Source: UBA6522 sp965221035 (GTDB taxonomy: Bacteria > Pseudomonadota > Gammaproteobacteria > Steroidobacterales > Rariloculaceae). Taken from it: a stretch of DNA of 64,000 nt. The DNA is taken from assembly GCA_965221035.1 (NCBI GenBank), contig OZ244860.1, positions 3,410,001 through 3,474,000 on the forward strand. Direction: 5' to 3'. Of this stretch, positions 36,619 to 44,462 are shown in pieces. The notes beneath the pieces are model-generated. The model made no database searches, was not told the DNA's origin, and was given only the letters and a program-made list of their open reading frames with translations. A program made the translations under genes and the position numbers. Each line of letters opens with the position of its first letter. Position 1 is the first letter of the stretch.

Positions 36619-38564
36619 TGCCAATTATCCGCGTATGGCACTACAAACGCGGTGAAACCGGTTTTTTCGGGGATCTCAGACGATCATCTTCTGCGTGCCG
36701 CCCGCCGACGAATGGATGCCGAGTGCATCGAAGATCGCCTGCTGTTCCGGCTCCGGCCGCGTTGCCTTTCGCACATGCAAGGTCCTGCCATCGGCGCGCT
36801 TGAACGTCGCGGTGACGCGCATGCGCCCGGCGAGCGTGCGACGCAGGGTCGTCCAGCTGGCCGGTCGGCCACTGCCGCGAGCGCTCTCGCTCAGCCGTTT
36901 GCGAATGACCTGCACGAGCTGATAGGCGATCACGGTGATGAACAGGTGACCCTCGGCCCGTAGCGGCTTGTGGTGATAGATGGGGCGCAGCCCCAGTTCG
37001 GATTTCAGCGAACGGAACACCGCCTCAAGATCGGTGAGCAGGGTGTAGGTGCGCCACAGCGTCTGTTCGCTCCAGTCGGTCTCGTTGCTGCGCAGGCAAT
37101 AGACGCCCGGATGCGTGGTCATGGAGCCGTCGACGGGCTTTCGGGTCCAACCCACCGCCACCGCCTTCTCGCCGCTCTCGTCGGCGGTGACCTCGATGTC
37201 GTAGTGCTGGGCGATGCCGCGGCTTTTCTCCTTCATGCGCCCGATACGCTGCCAGACGCGGTCGAGCTTTTTCTGCGTGCGCGGCCGCGACAGCCCCTCG
37301 TGCAGGGCGTTCAGATCCCGCTCGAAGCGCTGCGCAAACCGCTCGGCGATGCCGCGCTCCTTCTCGGCACGCTCTTCGGAATAGCAGTACAGCCGCACTT
37401 CCCCGGCTTCGGGGTCATCGACCTTGTGCAAGTGAACCGTCCCACCGCTGCGGGTGCGATGGGCCGTGGCCGCCTCGGCGTCGAACCGCCGCCGCCGCTC
37501 GCGGCTGACCACGATGTAGCGATAGCCGTTATCGCGCAACCACCGCAACTGCTCCTCGGTGGCGATGCCGCGGTCGAGCACCACGCGGGCGCCGGGTGGC
37601 GCCTCAAGCGCCGAGAGCATCTCGGCCAGCGTGCGATCCTCGCGGACGTTGCCCGCAAACACTTGGGAGCGCCGCACGAAGCCGCCGCCGTCGAGCACCA
37701 GCCCCAACGTCAACAACGGGCAGTCGCTGCGCTTCTCCTTCGAATGGCCGCGTCGTGCCTTCGGCTGCGGGGCCGCTTCGCCTTCGTAGTAGGTGTTCGT
37801 CAGGTCGTAGAGGGTGATCGTCGGCGACAGCCCGAACAACTCCATCGCCTGGCCGAACAGGTGCGACTCGATGGCCTCGCGGTGCCTCATCAACGCATCC
37901 GAGGCCCGGTACAGTTGCATCGCCCCCATCGTCTCGAAGTCCACCCCCAGCAACTCGCCCAGGGCACTGCGCCCGCGCAGCCACGCATGCGTCGCCCGCT
38001 CCGAGGCAGGATGCGCCAGACGGCCGATGATCGAACCCACCGCCGCCGCGCGCAGCGGCCCGTTCATCCCCAACTCGGCCATCAACTGCAAAAGACCCAG
38101 TTGCGACAGCGCCCACAGACCCACCGCTTCAACGCCGACGCTGCGCGGACGCACCAGGTCCAGGGAATCGACATCCACCGACTGCAGGTCGCGCCCGGGC
38201 GGTGCGCTGTCTGCGGATGCCTCGGCCGGCGCCGGGTTGCGGGCCAGCAATTGCGCGGCGATGCGTTGGGCTTCTTCTTCGAGCCTCGCGGGCGCGTCCT
38301 CGAGCAGGGGCCTCTGACCGTCGAGGATCTCCTCGACGCGCTGGCACAGACGGGGCCAGTGTTCGCGGGGGATGGCGAAGTGGCCACCGAGGTTGAGCAG
38401 CGTGCGTTGTCGGACCTTGGCGCCGATGCGCTGGCTGTTCACCAGACGGTGGGTGTAGTAGGTCTGGCCGTCGGTACGGCGGGTCTGGGTGCGTCGCACG
38501 AACATGGTGGAGACGGTAGCGGCGGCGTCGCCTGGAGTCAATACCTGTACGATACATTATGGCA
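36619..38564 (-). mobile_element. IS1634-family-like insertion sequence (boundaries approximate)
   Basis: A single long transposase gene with the expected flanks. Weak terminal inverted repeats are proposed: TGCCA(N8)GCGTA at the left (36619-36635) and its partner TGCCA(N8)TCGTA read from the right (38564 backward); only about 9 of 17 positions match. A 12-nt direct repeat TATGGCACTACA occurs at 36634-36645 and 38558-38569, near both ends. Family members are known for long variable target duplications. The element appears intact and recent in being full length. Boundaries need comparison with other copies. Confidence 0.6.
36676..38505 (-). CDS. IS1634-family DDE transposase
   Basis: 609 aa from MFVRRTQTRRTDGQTYYTHR, the standard N-terminus of this family; an upstream ATG 12 codons earlier is less likely. 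The DDE catalytic triad is visible: first Asp in TITLYDLTNTYYEGEA, second in RVVLDRGIATEEQLRWL, and Glu in the signature VFRSLKSELGLRPIYHHKPL with HLFITVIAYQLVQVI after it. It cuts and re-inserts the element. The frame is intact with no stop or shift, so the copy may be active. A large open frame on the opposite strand is an antisense shadow. Confidence 0.92.
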   Translation of the reverse strand: MFVRRTQTRRTDGQTYYTHRLVNSQRIGAKVRQRTLLNLGGHFAIPREHWPRLCQRVEEILDGQRPLLEDAPARLEEEAQRIAAQLLARNPAPAEASADSAPPGRDLQSVDVDSLDLVRPRSVGVEAVGLWALSQLGLLQLMAELGMNGPLRAAAVGSIIGRLAHPASERATHAWLRGRSALGELLGVDFETMGAMQLYRASDALMRHREAIESHLFGQAMELFGLSPTITLYDLTNTYYEGEAAPQPKARRGHSKEKRSDCPLLTLGLVLDGGGFVRRSQVFAGNVREDRTLAEMLSALEAPPGARVVLDRGIATEEQLRWLRDNGYRYIVVSRERRRRFDAEAATAHRTRSGGTVHLHKVDDPEAGEVRLYCYSEERAEKERGIAERFAQRFERDLNALHEGLSRPRTQKKLDRVWQRIGRMKEKSRGIAQHYDIEVTADESGEKAVAVGWTRKPVDGSMTTHPGVYCLRSNETDWSEQTLWRTYTLLTDLEAVFRSLKSELGLRPIYHHKPLRAEGHLFITVIAYQLVQVIRKRLSESARGSGRPASWTTLRRTLAGRMRVTATFKRADGRTLHVRKATRPEPEQQAIFDALGIHSSAGGTQKMIV

Positions 38565-38783
38565 CTACATCGCCCATTCGCCTTTTCCAACCACAGAAAA
38601 TCAATGAGTTACGACAAATATACCGGCGAATCAGGGCCGAATCCGACCCCAAAACCTACGATCTTGGTAAAGATGGGTTAAGGAGGTTGCGCTGATGTGG
38701 AGGCAACGCCAATTCGATGCACTCCCGCTCCACATTTCCTCCATATGCGATCTGTAAGCTATGCACGTCTTGAGTCCGGGAGG

Positions 38784-38797
38784 CTGAGCGCGCTCAG
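38784..38797. promoter_or_regulatory. Perfect 14-nt palindrome upstream of a DUF6152-like gene
   Basis: CTGAGCGCGCTCAG is fully self-complementary and ends 8 nt before the ATG at 38806. It could be an operator or an mRNA hairpin near the ribosome site. The remainder of the 38506-38805 gap holds the IS right end, an ATGTGGAG/CTCCACAT inverted pair at 38695 and 38728, and no gene. Confidence 0.35.
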
Positions 38798-38805
38798 TGC
38801 AGATC

Positions 38806-39951
38806 ATGAATCGAATCGGTTTTACCATCCTTTCTTTCGCCGTCGCGGCGGGCGCTTACGCGCATCATTCCGCCGCGCCGCATTTCGACATGGACAATCC
38901 TGTAACCGTCGAGGGGGTCATTACCCAGTTCAGGTTTGTAAATCCCCATGCCTATGTGTATTTCGACGTGACCGACGGCACGGGAGCCGTCGCCAACTGG
39001 CGCTGTGAACTGTCTTCGGCGACGGGGATGACGCGACGGGGCTGGACAGCGGACTCGCTGCCACAGGGCCTGGCGATCACCGTGAATGGCGCGCCCGCGC
39101 GCCGCGAGGACCACGTCTGTTATACGAACTTCATGGTGTTCGAGGACGGTACGCGCATTGCGCGGAACGATCCCCCGCCCGGCTTCGAGGCGACCACCGC
39201 CGTGGAGGAGGAGCCTGCCGCACCGGAAGCGTGGACCGCCTATCTGCCCAACGGCCACCCCAACCTGGGCGGCCCGTGGGTCCGGCAGGGGATGGGCGGC
39301 GGCATGGGCCCCGCTCCCGCGGGACCGGGTGGGCCTCAGGGACGGGGAGGTCCTGGCGCCGCGGCTGCGGGCGGCATGGCGGGCGGCGCGCCCGGAGGCG
39401 GTGGGGGCGGGTTTCCGGCACCCACTGAGGCCGGTCTGGCCGCGGCAGCGGATTATGAGCAGCCATTCGACGATCCCGCCATTTTCTGCCACCCGGCAAA
39501 CATCATCTTCGGCTTCACCCACGACAGCCATGTGAACGACATCTACCAGACCGACGACACCGTGACACTCCAATACGGCTACATGGACCTCGTCAGAACG
39601 ATTCACCTGGACCGGACGGAGCACCCGGACGATATCGTTCCCAGCGTCGGAGGCTACTCCATCGGGAGATGGGACGGTGACGCACTGGTGGTCGACACGG
39701 TTGGATTCGAGCAGGGCGTCGTGTTTCCGCTCAGCGGACTCATGCACAGCGCGGACATGCAAGTGACCGAGCGGTTCGAGGTCCGCGACGACGGCCAGAC
39801 GCTGGTGCGATCCTTCGTCGCCCACGATCCGGCTTTCCTGCAGACGGACTGGGTTGGCGAGAGCGTCTTTCAACGCACCAGCGAGCCCTATGAACCATAC
39901 GACTGTACGGAGTTGAGCGGCGACAACAATCGCCGGCCTGCCCCGGAGTAG
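38806..39951 (+). CDS. Secreted DUF6152-like protein with Gly-rich linker and C-terminal domain
   Basis: 381 aa from ATG; a GTG three codons earlier is possible. Signal peptide 1-19 (TILSFAVAAGAYA), then HHSAAPHFDMDNPVTVEG and VNPHAYVYFDVTDG with NPH at 46-48. A Gly/Ala/Pro-rich linker of about 45 residues (about 160-205) separates the two domains. The C-terminal domain shows LVRTIHLDRTEHPDDIVPSV and GGYSIGRWDGDALVVDTVGF, and ends with Cys in EPYDCTELSG. It is followed by a 17-nt tandem repeat and a TPR lipoprotein. Exported; function unknown. The linker is likely flexible and may be low-complexity slippage. Confidence 0.76.
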   Translation: MNRIGFTILSFAVAAGAYAHHSAAPHFDMDNPVTVEGVITQFRFVNPHAYVYFDVTDGTGAVANWRCELSSATGMTRRGWTADSLPQGLAITVNGAPARREDHVCYTNFMVFEDGTRIARNDPPPGFEATTAVEEEPAAPEAWTAYLPNGHPNLGGPWVRQGMGGGMGPAPAGPGGPQGRGGPGAAAAGGMAGGAPGGGGGGFPAPTEAGLAAAADYEQPFDDPAIFCHPANIIFGFTHDSHVNDIYQTDDTVTLQYGYMDLVRTIHLDRTEHPDDIVPSVGGYSIGRWDGDALVVDTVGFEQGVVFPLSGLMHSADMQVTERFEVRDDGQTLVRSFVAHDPAFLQTDWVGESVFQRTSEPYEPYDCTELSGDNNRRPAPE

Positions 39952-39959
39952 TTGCGGGC

Positions 39960-40095
39960 GCGCGAAGTGGCCGCTGGCGCGATGTGGCTGCTGGCGCGAA
40001 GTGGCCGCTGGCGCGATGTGGCCGCTGGCGCGATCTGGCCGCTGGCGTGATGTGGCTGCTGGCGCGATGTAGCCGGTGGCGCGAAGTAGCCCCTG
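39960..40095. repeat. 17-nt tandem repeat, eight copies
   Basis: Eight perfectly phased 17-nt units of GCGCGAAGTGGCCGCTG or its variant with GATGTGG start at 39960 and then every 17 nt to 40079. The gap lies between two plus-strand genes, 9 nt after the upstream stop and about 145 nt before the next start. Copies differ by one to three bases. Expression through it could be affected if transcription continues. Confidence 0.9.
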
Positions 40096-40241
40096 GTGCC
40101 GGGGCTGGCCCGATGCGACCGCAGACACCGTCTACCGTTAATCCGGCGGGTACGTTGCCGAGGGTTAACAAATGCCTTTTCTCCATGAGGTTATACTGGA
40201 CGGCCATATGCGAAGAGCATGTCAACAATAGGAGCACGGAC

Positions 40242-41777
40242 ATGTGGAGATTGCCACTTTGCGCGACCGTTCTGTTGATCGGATCGGCCTGTTCAAACTC
40301 CGACGGCGCCTCGGAGGCCATGTCGGAGCCGGGGATGCCGGCCGATAGCGCCGCCGCCGAGTCGGCGGAGGCCGTCGCGACCTACGGCGTCACGGAGTTT
40401 GAAGCCACCGGTTCCCCCGAGGCCTATCCGGCTTTTCTCAGGGGGCTATTGCAATTGCACAACTTCGAGTTCGAAGACGCGCGCGAGAGCTTTGTCGAAG
40501 CGCAGGCGATCGACCCCGACTTCTACATGGCGTACTGGGGTGAAGCGCTGTCCCACAAGCAACCGCTCTGGAACCGGGAGGATCTCCCGGCGGGCCGGGC
40601 GGCCTTGGCGAAACTGGCCCCCACGGCCCAGGAACGGCTGGATCTTGCGCCGACCGAGCGGGAACGGGCCTACATGGCCGCGGCCAACCGGCTGTTCTCG
40701 GAGGAGGGCACGGAGCTTGAGATCGAGACGGACTACGCGGAGATGCTCGGCGAGCTATACGAGCGCTGGCCCGACGACCTCGACGCCGGCGCGCTGTACG
40801 CGCTTGCGATACTGACCACCAGCCATAACGGGCGCGAGTTCGACAAGTACATGCGCGCCGGAGCGATCACCGAGGAGATACTCGACATCAATCCGCTCCA
40901 CCCGGGTGCGCTGCACTACAACATCCACAGCTACGACGATCCGATACACGCGCCGCTGGGCCTGCGTTCCGCCCGGGTATACGCCAACGTCGCGCCGGAT
41001 GCGGTCCATGCCCTGCACATGCCGTCCCATATCTTTCTCGGGCTGGGGGATTTCGAGGGCACCCGGGACCTGAACCGGCGCGCCTACAACGCGTCGGTGG
41101 CGCGAAGCACAGGCGACGACGGTGTGCTGTTCCGAAACGAGGCCTATCACACCCATAGCTGGCTGCTGTACGCGCTCGTCCAGTTGCACGAATTTGAAGA
41201 GGCCAGGGAAATGCTCGACTTCCTGGCAGCCCAGATCGAAAAAGGCGACGACATGGCACCCGGGCAGCTCATCATGGGCCGGGCCTTCTACGCGCTTGAA
41301 ACAGACGCCTGGGACGATCCCTCGCTGGATGTGGAGGTGGACCTGGACCAGGTCAGCCCCATGCACCGGGCCACCGATCTCTACATCCGGGCACGCCAGG
41401 CCCTGGCCCAGGACGATCTTGATTCCATGGAGCAGTACCTGAACCAGATCACCGTACCGGAAGATGCCGGGCCGGCGGCCAGGGACTCCGTGCCCAGGGT
41501 GTTGAGGGACATCGGCCAGGGCCAGTTGCTGATCGCCCGGGGCAACGCCGCGGAAGGGCTCGAATTGCTCAGGGCGGCGGCTGAACTGGAACATTCCCTG
41601 CCGCCGTTCATCGGCCCGCCTGTCATCGTGCAGCCGGCCGGCGAGGCGGCCGGGGACGCCTTGCGGGCGATGGGAGACAACGCGGAGGCCCTGCATTACT
41701 ACAACATGACCCTGGAGCGCGCCGTCAACAAGACGCGGTCGCGTCTGGCGGTCGAATCGATGCGCGCAGGGGCCTGA
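40242..41777 (+). CDS. TPR-rich lipoprotein
   Basis: 511 aa from an ATG with AGGAG 7 nt upstream; a longer frame goes back into tandem repeats. Lipobox LIGSAC makes Cys17 the lipid site. At about 60-100 a helical pair matches the TPR pattern (FLRGLLQLHNFEFEDARESF, then VEAQAIDPDFYMAYWG). Further helix pairs run through the protein, for example HEFEEAREMLDFLAAQIEKG and LYIRARQALAQDDLDSM. Also a His/Asp-rich centre (HALHMPSHIFLGLGD, YHTHSWLL). It is likely an outer- or inner-membrane-anchored adaptor facing the periplasm. It lies between two DUF6152-like genes on the same strand, with 28 bp to the next gene. Confidence 0.75.
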   Translation: MWRLPLCATVLLIGSACSNSDGASEAMSEPGMPADSAAAESAEAVATYGVTEFEATGSPEAYPAFLRGLLQLHNFEFEDARESFVEAQAIDPDFYMAYWGEALSHKQPLWNREDLPAGRAALAKLAPTAQERLDLAPTERERAYMAAANRLFSEEGTELEIETDYAEMLGELYERWPDDLDAGALYALAILTTSHNGREFDKYMRAGAITEEILDINPLHPGALHYNIHSYDDPIHAPLGLRSARVYANVAPDAVHALHMPSHIFLGLGDFEGTRDLNRRAYNASVARSTGDDGVLFRNEAYHTHSWLLYALVQLHEFEEAREMLDFLAAQIEKGDDMAPGQLIMGRAFYALETDAWDDPSLDVEVDLDQVSPMHRATDLYIRARQALAQDDLDSMEQYLNQITVPEDAGPAARDSVPRVLRDIGQGQLLIARGNAAEGLELLRAAAELEHSLPPFIGPPVIVQPAGEAAGDALRAMGDNAEALHYYNMTLERAVNKTRSRLAVESMRAGA

Positions 41778-41805
41778 CAGCGCCGACTCCGGGGCGGAGG
41801 ATGGT

Positions 41806-43722
41806 ATGAGGTCATTGAAGTTCCTTTCGATTTCCTGGCTTGCGGCGATTGCACATCCGGTTCAGGCCCACCACGGGACCGTGACCAATCCGCTTCTGTA
41901 CCAGGAAGAGTTGCTCGAACTGCAGGGCGAGATCGTCGAGGTCTTCTGGCGCAACCCCCATGCCCGGGCAAAGCTCCGGGTGGTGGATGAATCCGGTGCG
42001 GAGGCCTTTTGGGAACTCGAGTTCGGGCCCAATCCTCGCCGACTGGAAAACATGGGAATTGCTCCGCGCCACTTGCGCGGGACGGTTCGCGTGGCCGGGT
42101 TCGTGGCGCGAAACAACCCGCAGTCGCTGGGCCTGCTACACATCCTCATGCCTGACGGCAGGGAGTACGTTCAGGGCGCCGGCCGGGAAATGCGCTGGTC
42201 GAATGACCGTCTGGTCGAGCAGCCCGAACGGATCGATCCGGACAGGGCGGCGACGGAAATGCTCGAAGCGGACGGCATATTCCGAAGCTGGGACAACCAT
42301 ACCGGGCCCTGGTTCGCCAACGCCTTGCAGCAGTACGAGTACACGGAGCGCGGAGCCGAACTGAACGCCGCCTACGACCCCCTGACGGACAATCGCCAAC
42401 TGCACTGCGAGCACGGCATGCCGGACGCCATGTTCGACCCGCGGCCGATGGGGATCTTCCGGCAGGGCGACGACATTCGCATTCAGCTGGTCCAGTACGA
42501 TATCCGCAGAACCATCCACATGGGTGAGCCGGACCCGAATCCCGAACCCTCCAACGTGGGCTACTCGGTGGGCCGGTGGGAAGGCGACACCCTGGTGGTC
42601 ACCACGACGCACGTGGATTGGCCCTACTATTCGGACTACGGGACGCCGCAGTCGGATCAGGCCCGATACGACGAACGCTTCTGGCTGGAGGAGGAAGGCG
42701 GCGAGCCGATATTGCATTACTCCATCACCATCACCGACCCGGTCGTGTTTCCCGAGCCGCTCCATTTCGAGTCCACCCGGGCGCCGCTGCCCGGATACGA
42801 GTTCAGGCCCTACGACTGCACGGCCGAGTGGGAGGACTTCTCGGGAAGCCTTGCCGGTCAGGCGGTGCCCTCCGCGAACGGTTCCGACATCCGCGCGGCG
42901 GTGGCGGCGATGGCGGACGACTTTCTCAATCGCAGGACCGTCCGGCCTTTCGCGCCGGAACTGTCCCTGGAGGAGGCGTATCGGTGGCAGGACGAATTGG
43001 TTGAGATGCTGCGCCCGAGCCTGGGCGAGGTCGTGGGGTACAAGACCGGCGGCCACAATCCCGGCCCTGCCAATCCCAATTTCCCGGCCGGCGGCATCCG
43101 GGCGCAATTGCTTTCCGGCATGTTCCTGGACGATGGCGCCACCATCCGTCGCGAGGAAATGGGGGACGCCAGCTTTCTGGAGGCCGACTTCGCGTTCCGC
43201 GTCGGCAGCGAGTCCATCAATGAGGCGCAGACGGACCTCGAACTTCTGGCGGGCCTCGACGCGGTGGTGCCGTTCGCCGAAATTCCGGATCCGACCGCCG
43301 AGCCGGACGACAACGGCATGATCCGGGGAGTTGTCGGAAACATGTCATCCCGCATCGCGTTCGCGGGCGAACCCGTTCCCATCGGGGCGACCCAGGAGTG
43401 GCTGGACCGCCTGAACACCATGGAGTACGCGGTGCTCGACGAAAACGGCACCGAAATCCAGCGTGCATCCATGGCCGACTGGTACCGGCCCATCGACGCC
43501 GTCCGTTGGCTCAGGGATCACCTTCGGTCCTACGGCAAGGATCTGATGCCAGGGCAGCTGCTGTCACTGGGCAACCTCGGCATCAATCGACCGCTCCACG
43601 GCGGCACCGCGAGGGGGGACGCCTACCTGGGCAGCCGCTACCACGTCGAGTACTACGGCCTCAAGGATGACGGGGAGCCGGCCACGGTCACCATCAACGT
43701 TATCGGCGGCGACGGTCCGTAG
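41806..43722 (+). CDS. Secreted fusion: DUF6152-like + associated domain + 2-keto-4-pentenoate hydratase-like domain
   Basis: 638 aa. Signal peptide 1-21 ending PVQA, then HHGTVTNPLLYQEELLEL with NPH at 50-52. Middle domain (about 150-345) carries RRTIHMGEPDPNPEPSNV and GYSVGRWEGDTLVVTTTHVD. The C-terminal part (about 385-620) resembles MhpD-type 2-keto-4-pentenoate hydratase of the fumarylacetoacetate hydrolase superfamily: EVVGYKTGG (408-416), FLEADFAFRVG (457-467) with two acids, VVPFAEIPDP (487-496) and a terminal GNLGINRPLHGGTARGD. Such hydratases are normally cytosolic; here the domain would be exported. The stop-to-start gap to the TPR lipoprotein is 28 bp. Metal ligands appear reduced, so catalytic activity is uncertain. 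Confidence 0.78.
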   Translation: MRSLKFLSISWLAAIAHPVQAHHGTVTNPLLYQEELLELQGEIVEVFWRNPHARAKLRVVDESGAEAFWELEFGPNPRRLENMGIAPRHLRGTVRVAGFVARNNPQSLGLLHILMPDGREYVQGAGREMRWSNDRLVEQPERIDPDRAATEMLEADGIFRSWDNHTGPWFANALQQYEYTERGAELNAAYDPLTDNRQLHCEHGMPDAMFDPRPMGIFRQGDDIRIQLVQYDIRRTIHMGEPDPNPEPSNVGYSVGRWEGDTLVVTTTHVDWPYYSDYGTPQSDQARYDERFWLEEEGGEPILHYSITITDPVVFPEPLHFESTRAPLPGYEFRPYDCTAEWEDFSGSLAGQAVPSANGSDIRAAVAAMADDFLNRRTVRPFAPELSLEEAYRWQDELVEMLRPSLGEVVGYKTGGHNPGPANPNFPAGGIRAQLLSGMFLDDGATIRREEMGDASFLEADFAFRVGSESINEAQTDLELLAGLDAVVPFAEIPDPTAEPDDNGMIRGVVGNMSSRIAFAGEPVPIGATQEWLDRLNTMEYAVLDENGTEIQRASMADWYRPIDAVRWLRDHLRSYGKDLMPGQLLSLGNLGINRPLHGGTARGDAYLGSRYHVEYYGLKDDGEPATVTINVIGGDGP

Positions 43723-43746
43723 CCAGTCCCGGCCGCGTCGGTGTAC

Positions 43747-44070
43747 TCAGCGCCCATCGGCGACATGGTTGAGGACATCCGATTTTCTGAACCGGTAGCG
43801 ATTCCCCTTCATGGTGTACCTGATTTTCTTCCCCTTGATCTTCCGGCGGACGGTCGACTCGGAGACGCCCAGAAATTCGCAAACCTCCCGCAGTGTCATG
43901 AGGTCTGATTCGCCGAACAACCTTATGGAATCGGTGATGTCGACTCCGATCACACCCCCCGCCTTGTCGTAGCGAACAATGATGCCGTTTTCGTAGACGG
44001 ACTTGGCTTCAACCTCCTCGAAAAAGTCGATCGACAGGTAGTCCCGTGCCGCATCGTGATGTATTTTCAT
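43747..44070 (-). CDS. DUF2283 plus helix-turn-helix protein (antitoxin/regulator)
   Basis: 107 aa from MKIHHDAARDYLSIDF. The first half (MKIHHDAARDYLSIDFFEEV then NGIIVRYDKAGGVIGVDITD) is a DUF2283 domain. The second half is an excisionase/MerR-like helix-turn-helix: LMTLREVCEFLGVSESTVRR and KGNRYRFRKSDVLNHV. The upstream DUF4258 gene overlaps its start by 1 nt (TAATG). DUF4258-DUF2283 pairs are a recognised toxin-antitoxin-like pattern; here the DUF2283 unit is fused to a DNA-binding domain, giving antitoxin and repressor in one protein. Role inferred from context. Confidence 0.78.
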   Translation of the reverse strand: MKIHHDAARDYLSIDFFEEVEAKSVYENGIIVRYDKAGGVIGVDITDSIRLFGESDLMTLREVCEFLGVSESTVRRKIKGKKIRYTMKGNRYRFRKSDVLNHVADGR

Positions 44071-44306
44071 TACCGAACCTCGAAGTGTGTCATGACGGTG
44101 ATCACCGACCATACCCGCGCGTCGTCCACGGCAACCACAGCAATCGTATTGTCGCTCCGGCCTTTCAGGCGCTTGAAGGCGATGATCTTGTCCCTTGATT
44201 GCGCGATAACGCCATCAGGATCCAGCAGCACATCTTCAACTTCCTGTGTCGAGATGCCTCGCTGCATCATCCGTTCCACAGCGTGGGACCCGTATCGGAT
44301 TTCCAT
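44070..44306 (-). CDS. DUF4258-domain toxin-like protein
   Basis: 78 aa from the ATG giving MEIRYGSHAVERMMQRGIST; a GTG three codons earlier is possible. RYGSHAVERMMQRGIS, then EVEDVLLDPDGVI and VAVDDARVWSVITVMT, is the DUF4258 pattern of small RelE-like proteins. Its TAA overlaps the ATG of the DUF2283-HTH gene. Probably a ribosome- or RNA-targeting toxin; the catalytic residues of the family are not well defined and cannot be verified. Confidence 0.78.
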   Translation of the reverse strand: MEIRYGSHAVERMMQRGISTQEVEDVLLDPDGVIAQSRDKIIAFKRLKGRSDNTIAVVAVDDARVWSVITVMTHFEVR

Positions 44307-44462
44307 GTCCCGCACAGGATACAGGGACCCCTCAAACTGGTCAAAAACTTGTCATATTCCATTCAAAACCACCGGCGCGATCCACGAAGGTATGCGGTGA
44401 TTGCAATAGTTTCGGGCGGGACACGCAGTTATGATCGTATTGCGGTGCTTCAGGGAGATCAT

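Noticed and set aside
36970..38607. 545-codon frame opposite the transposase
   Set aside because: Antisense of the IS1634-like gene; no ribosome site or motif.
38489..38695. Small plus-strand frame over the IS right end
   Set aside because: Begins inside the antisense of the transposase start and has no motif.
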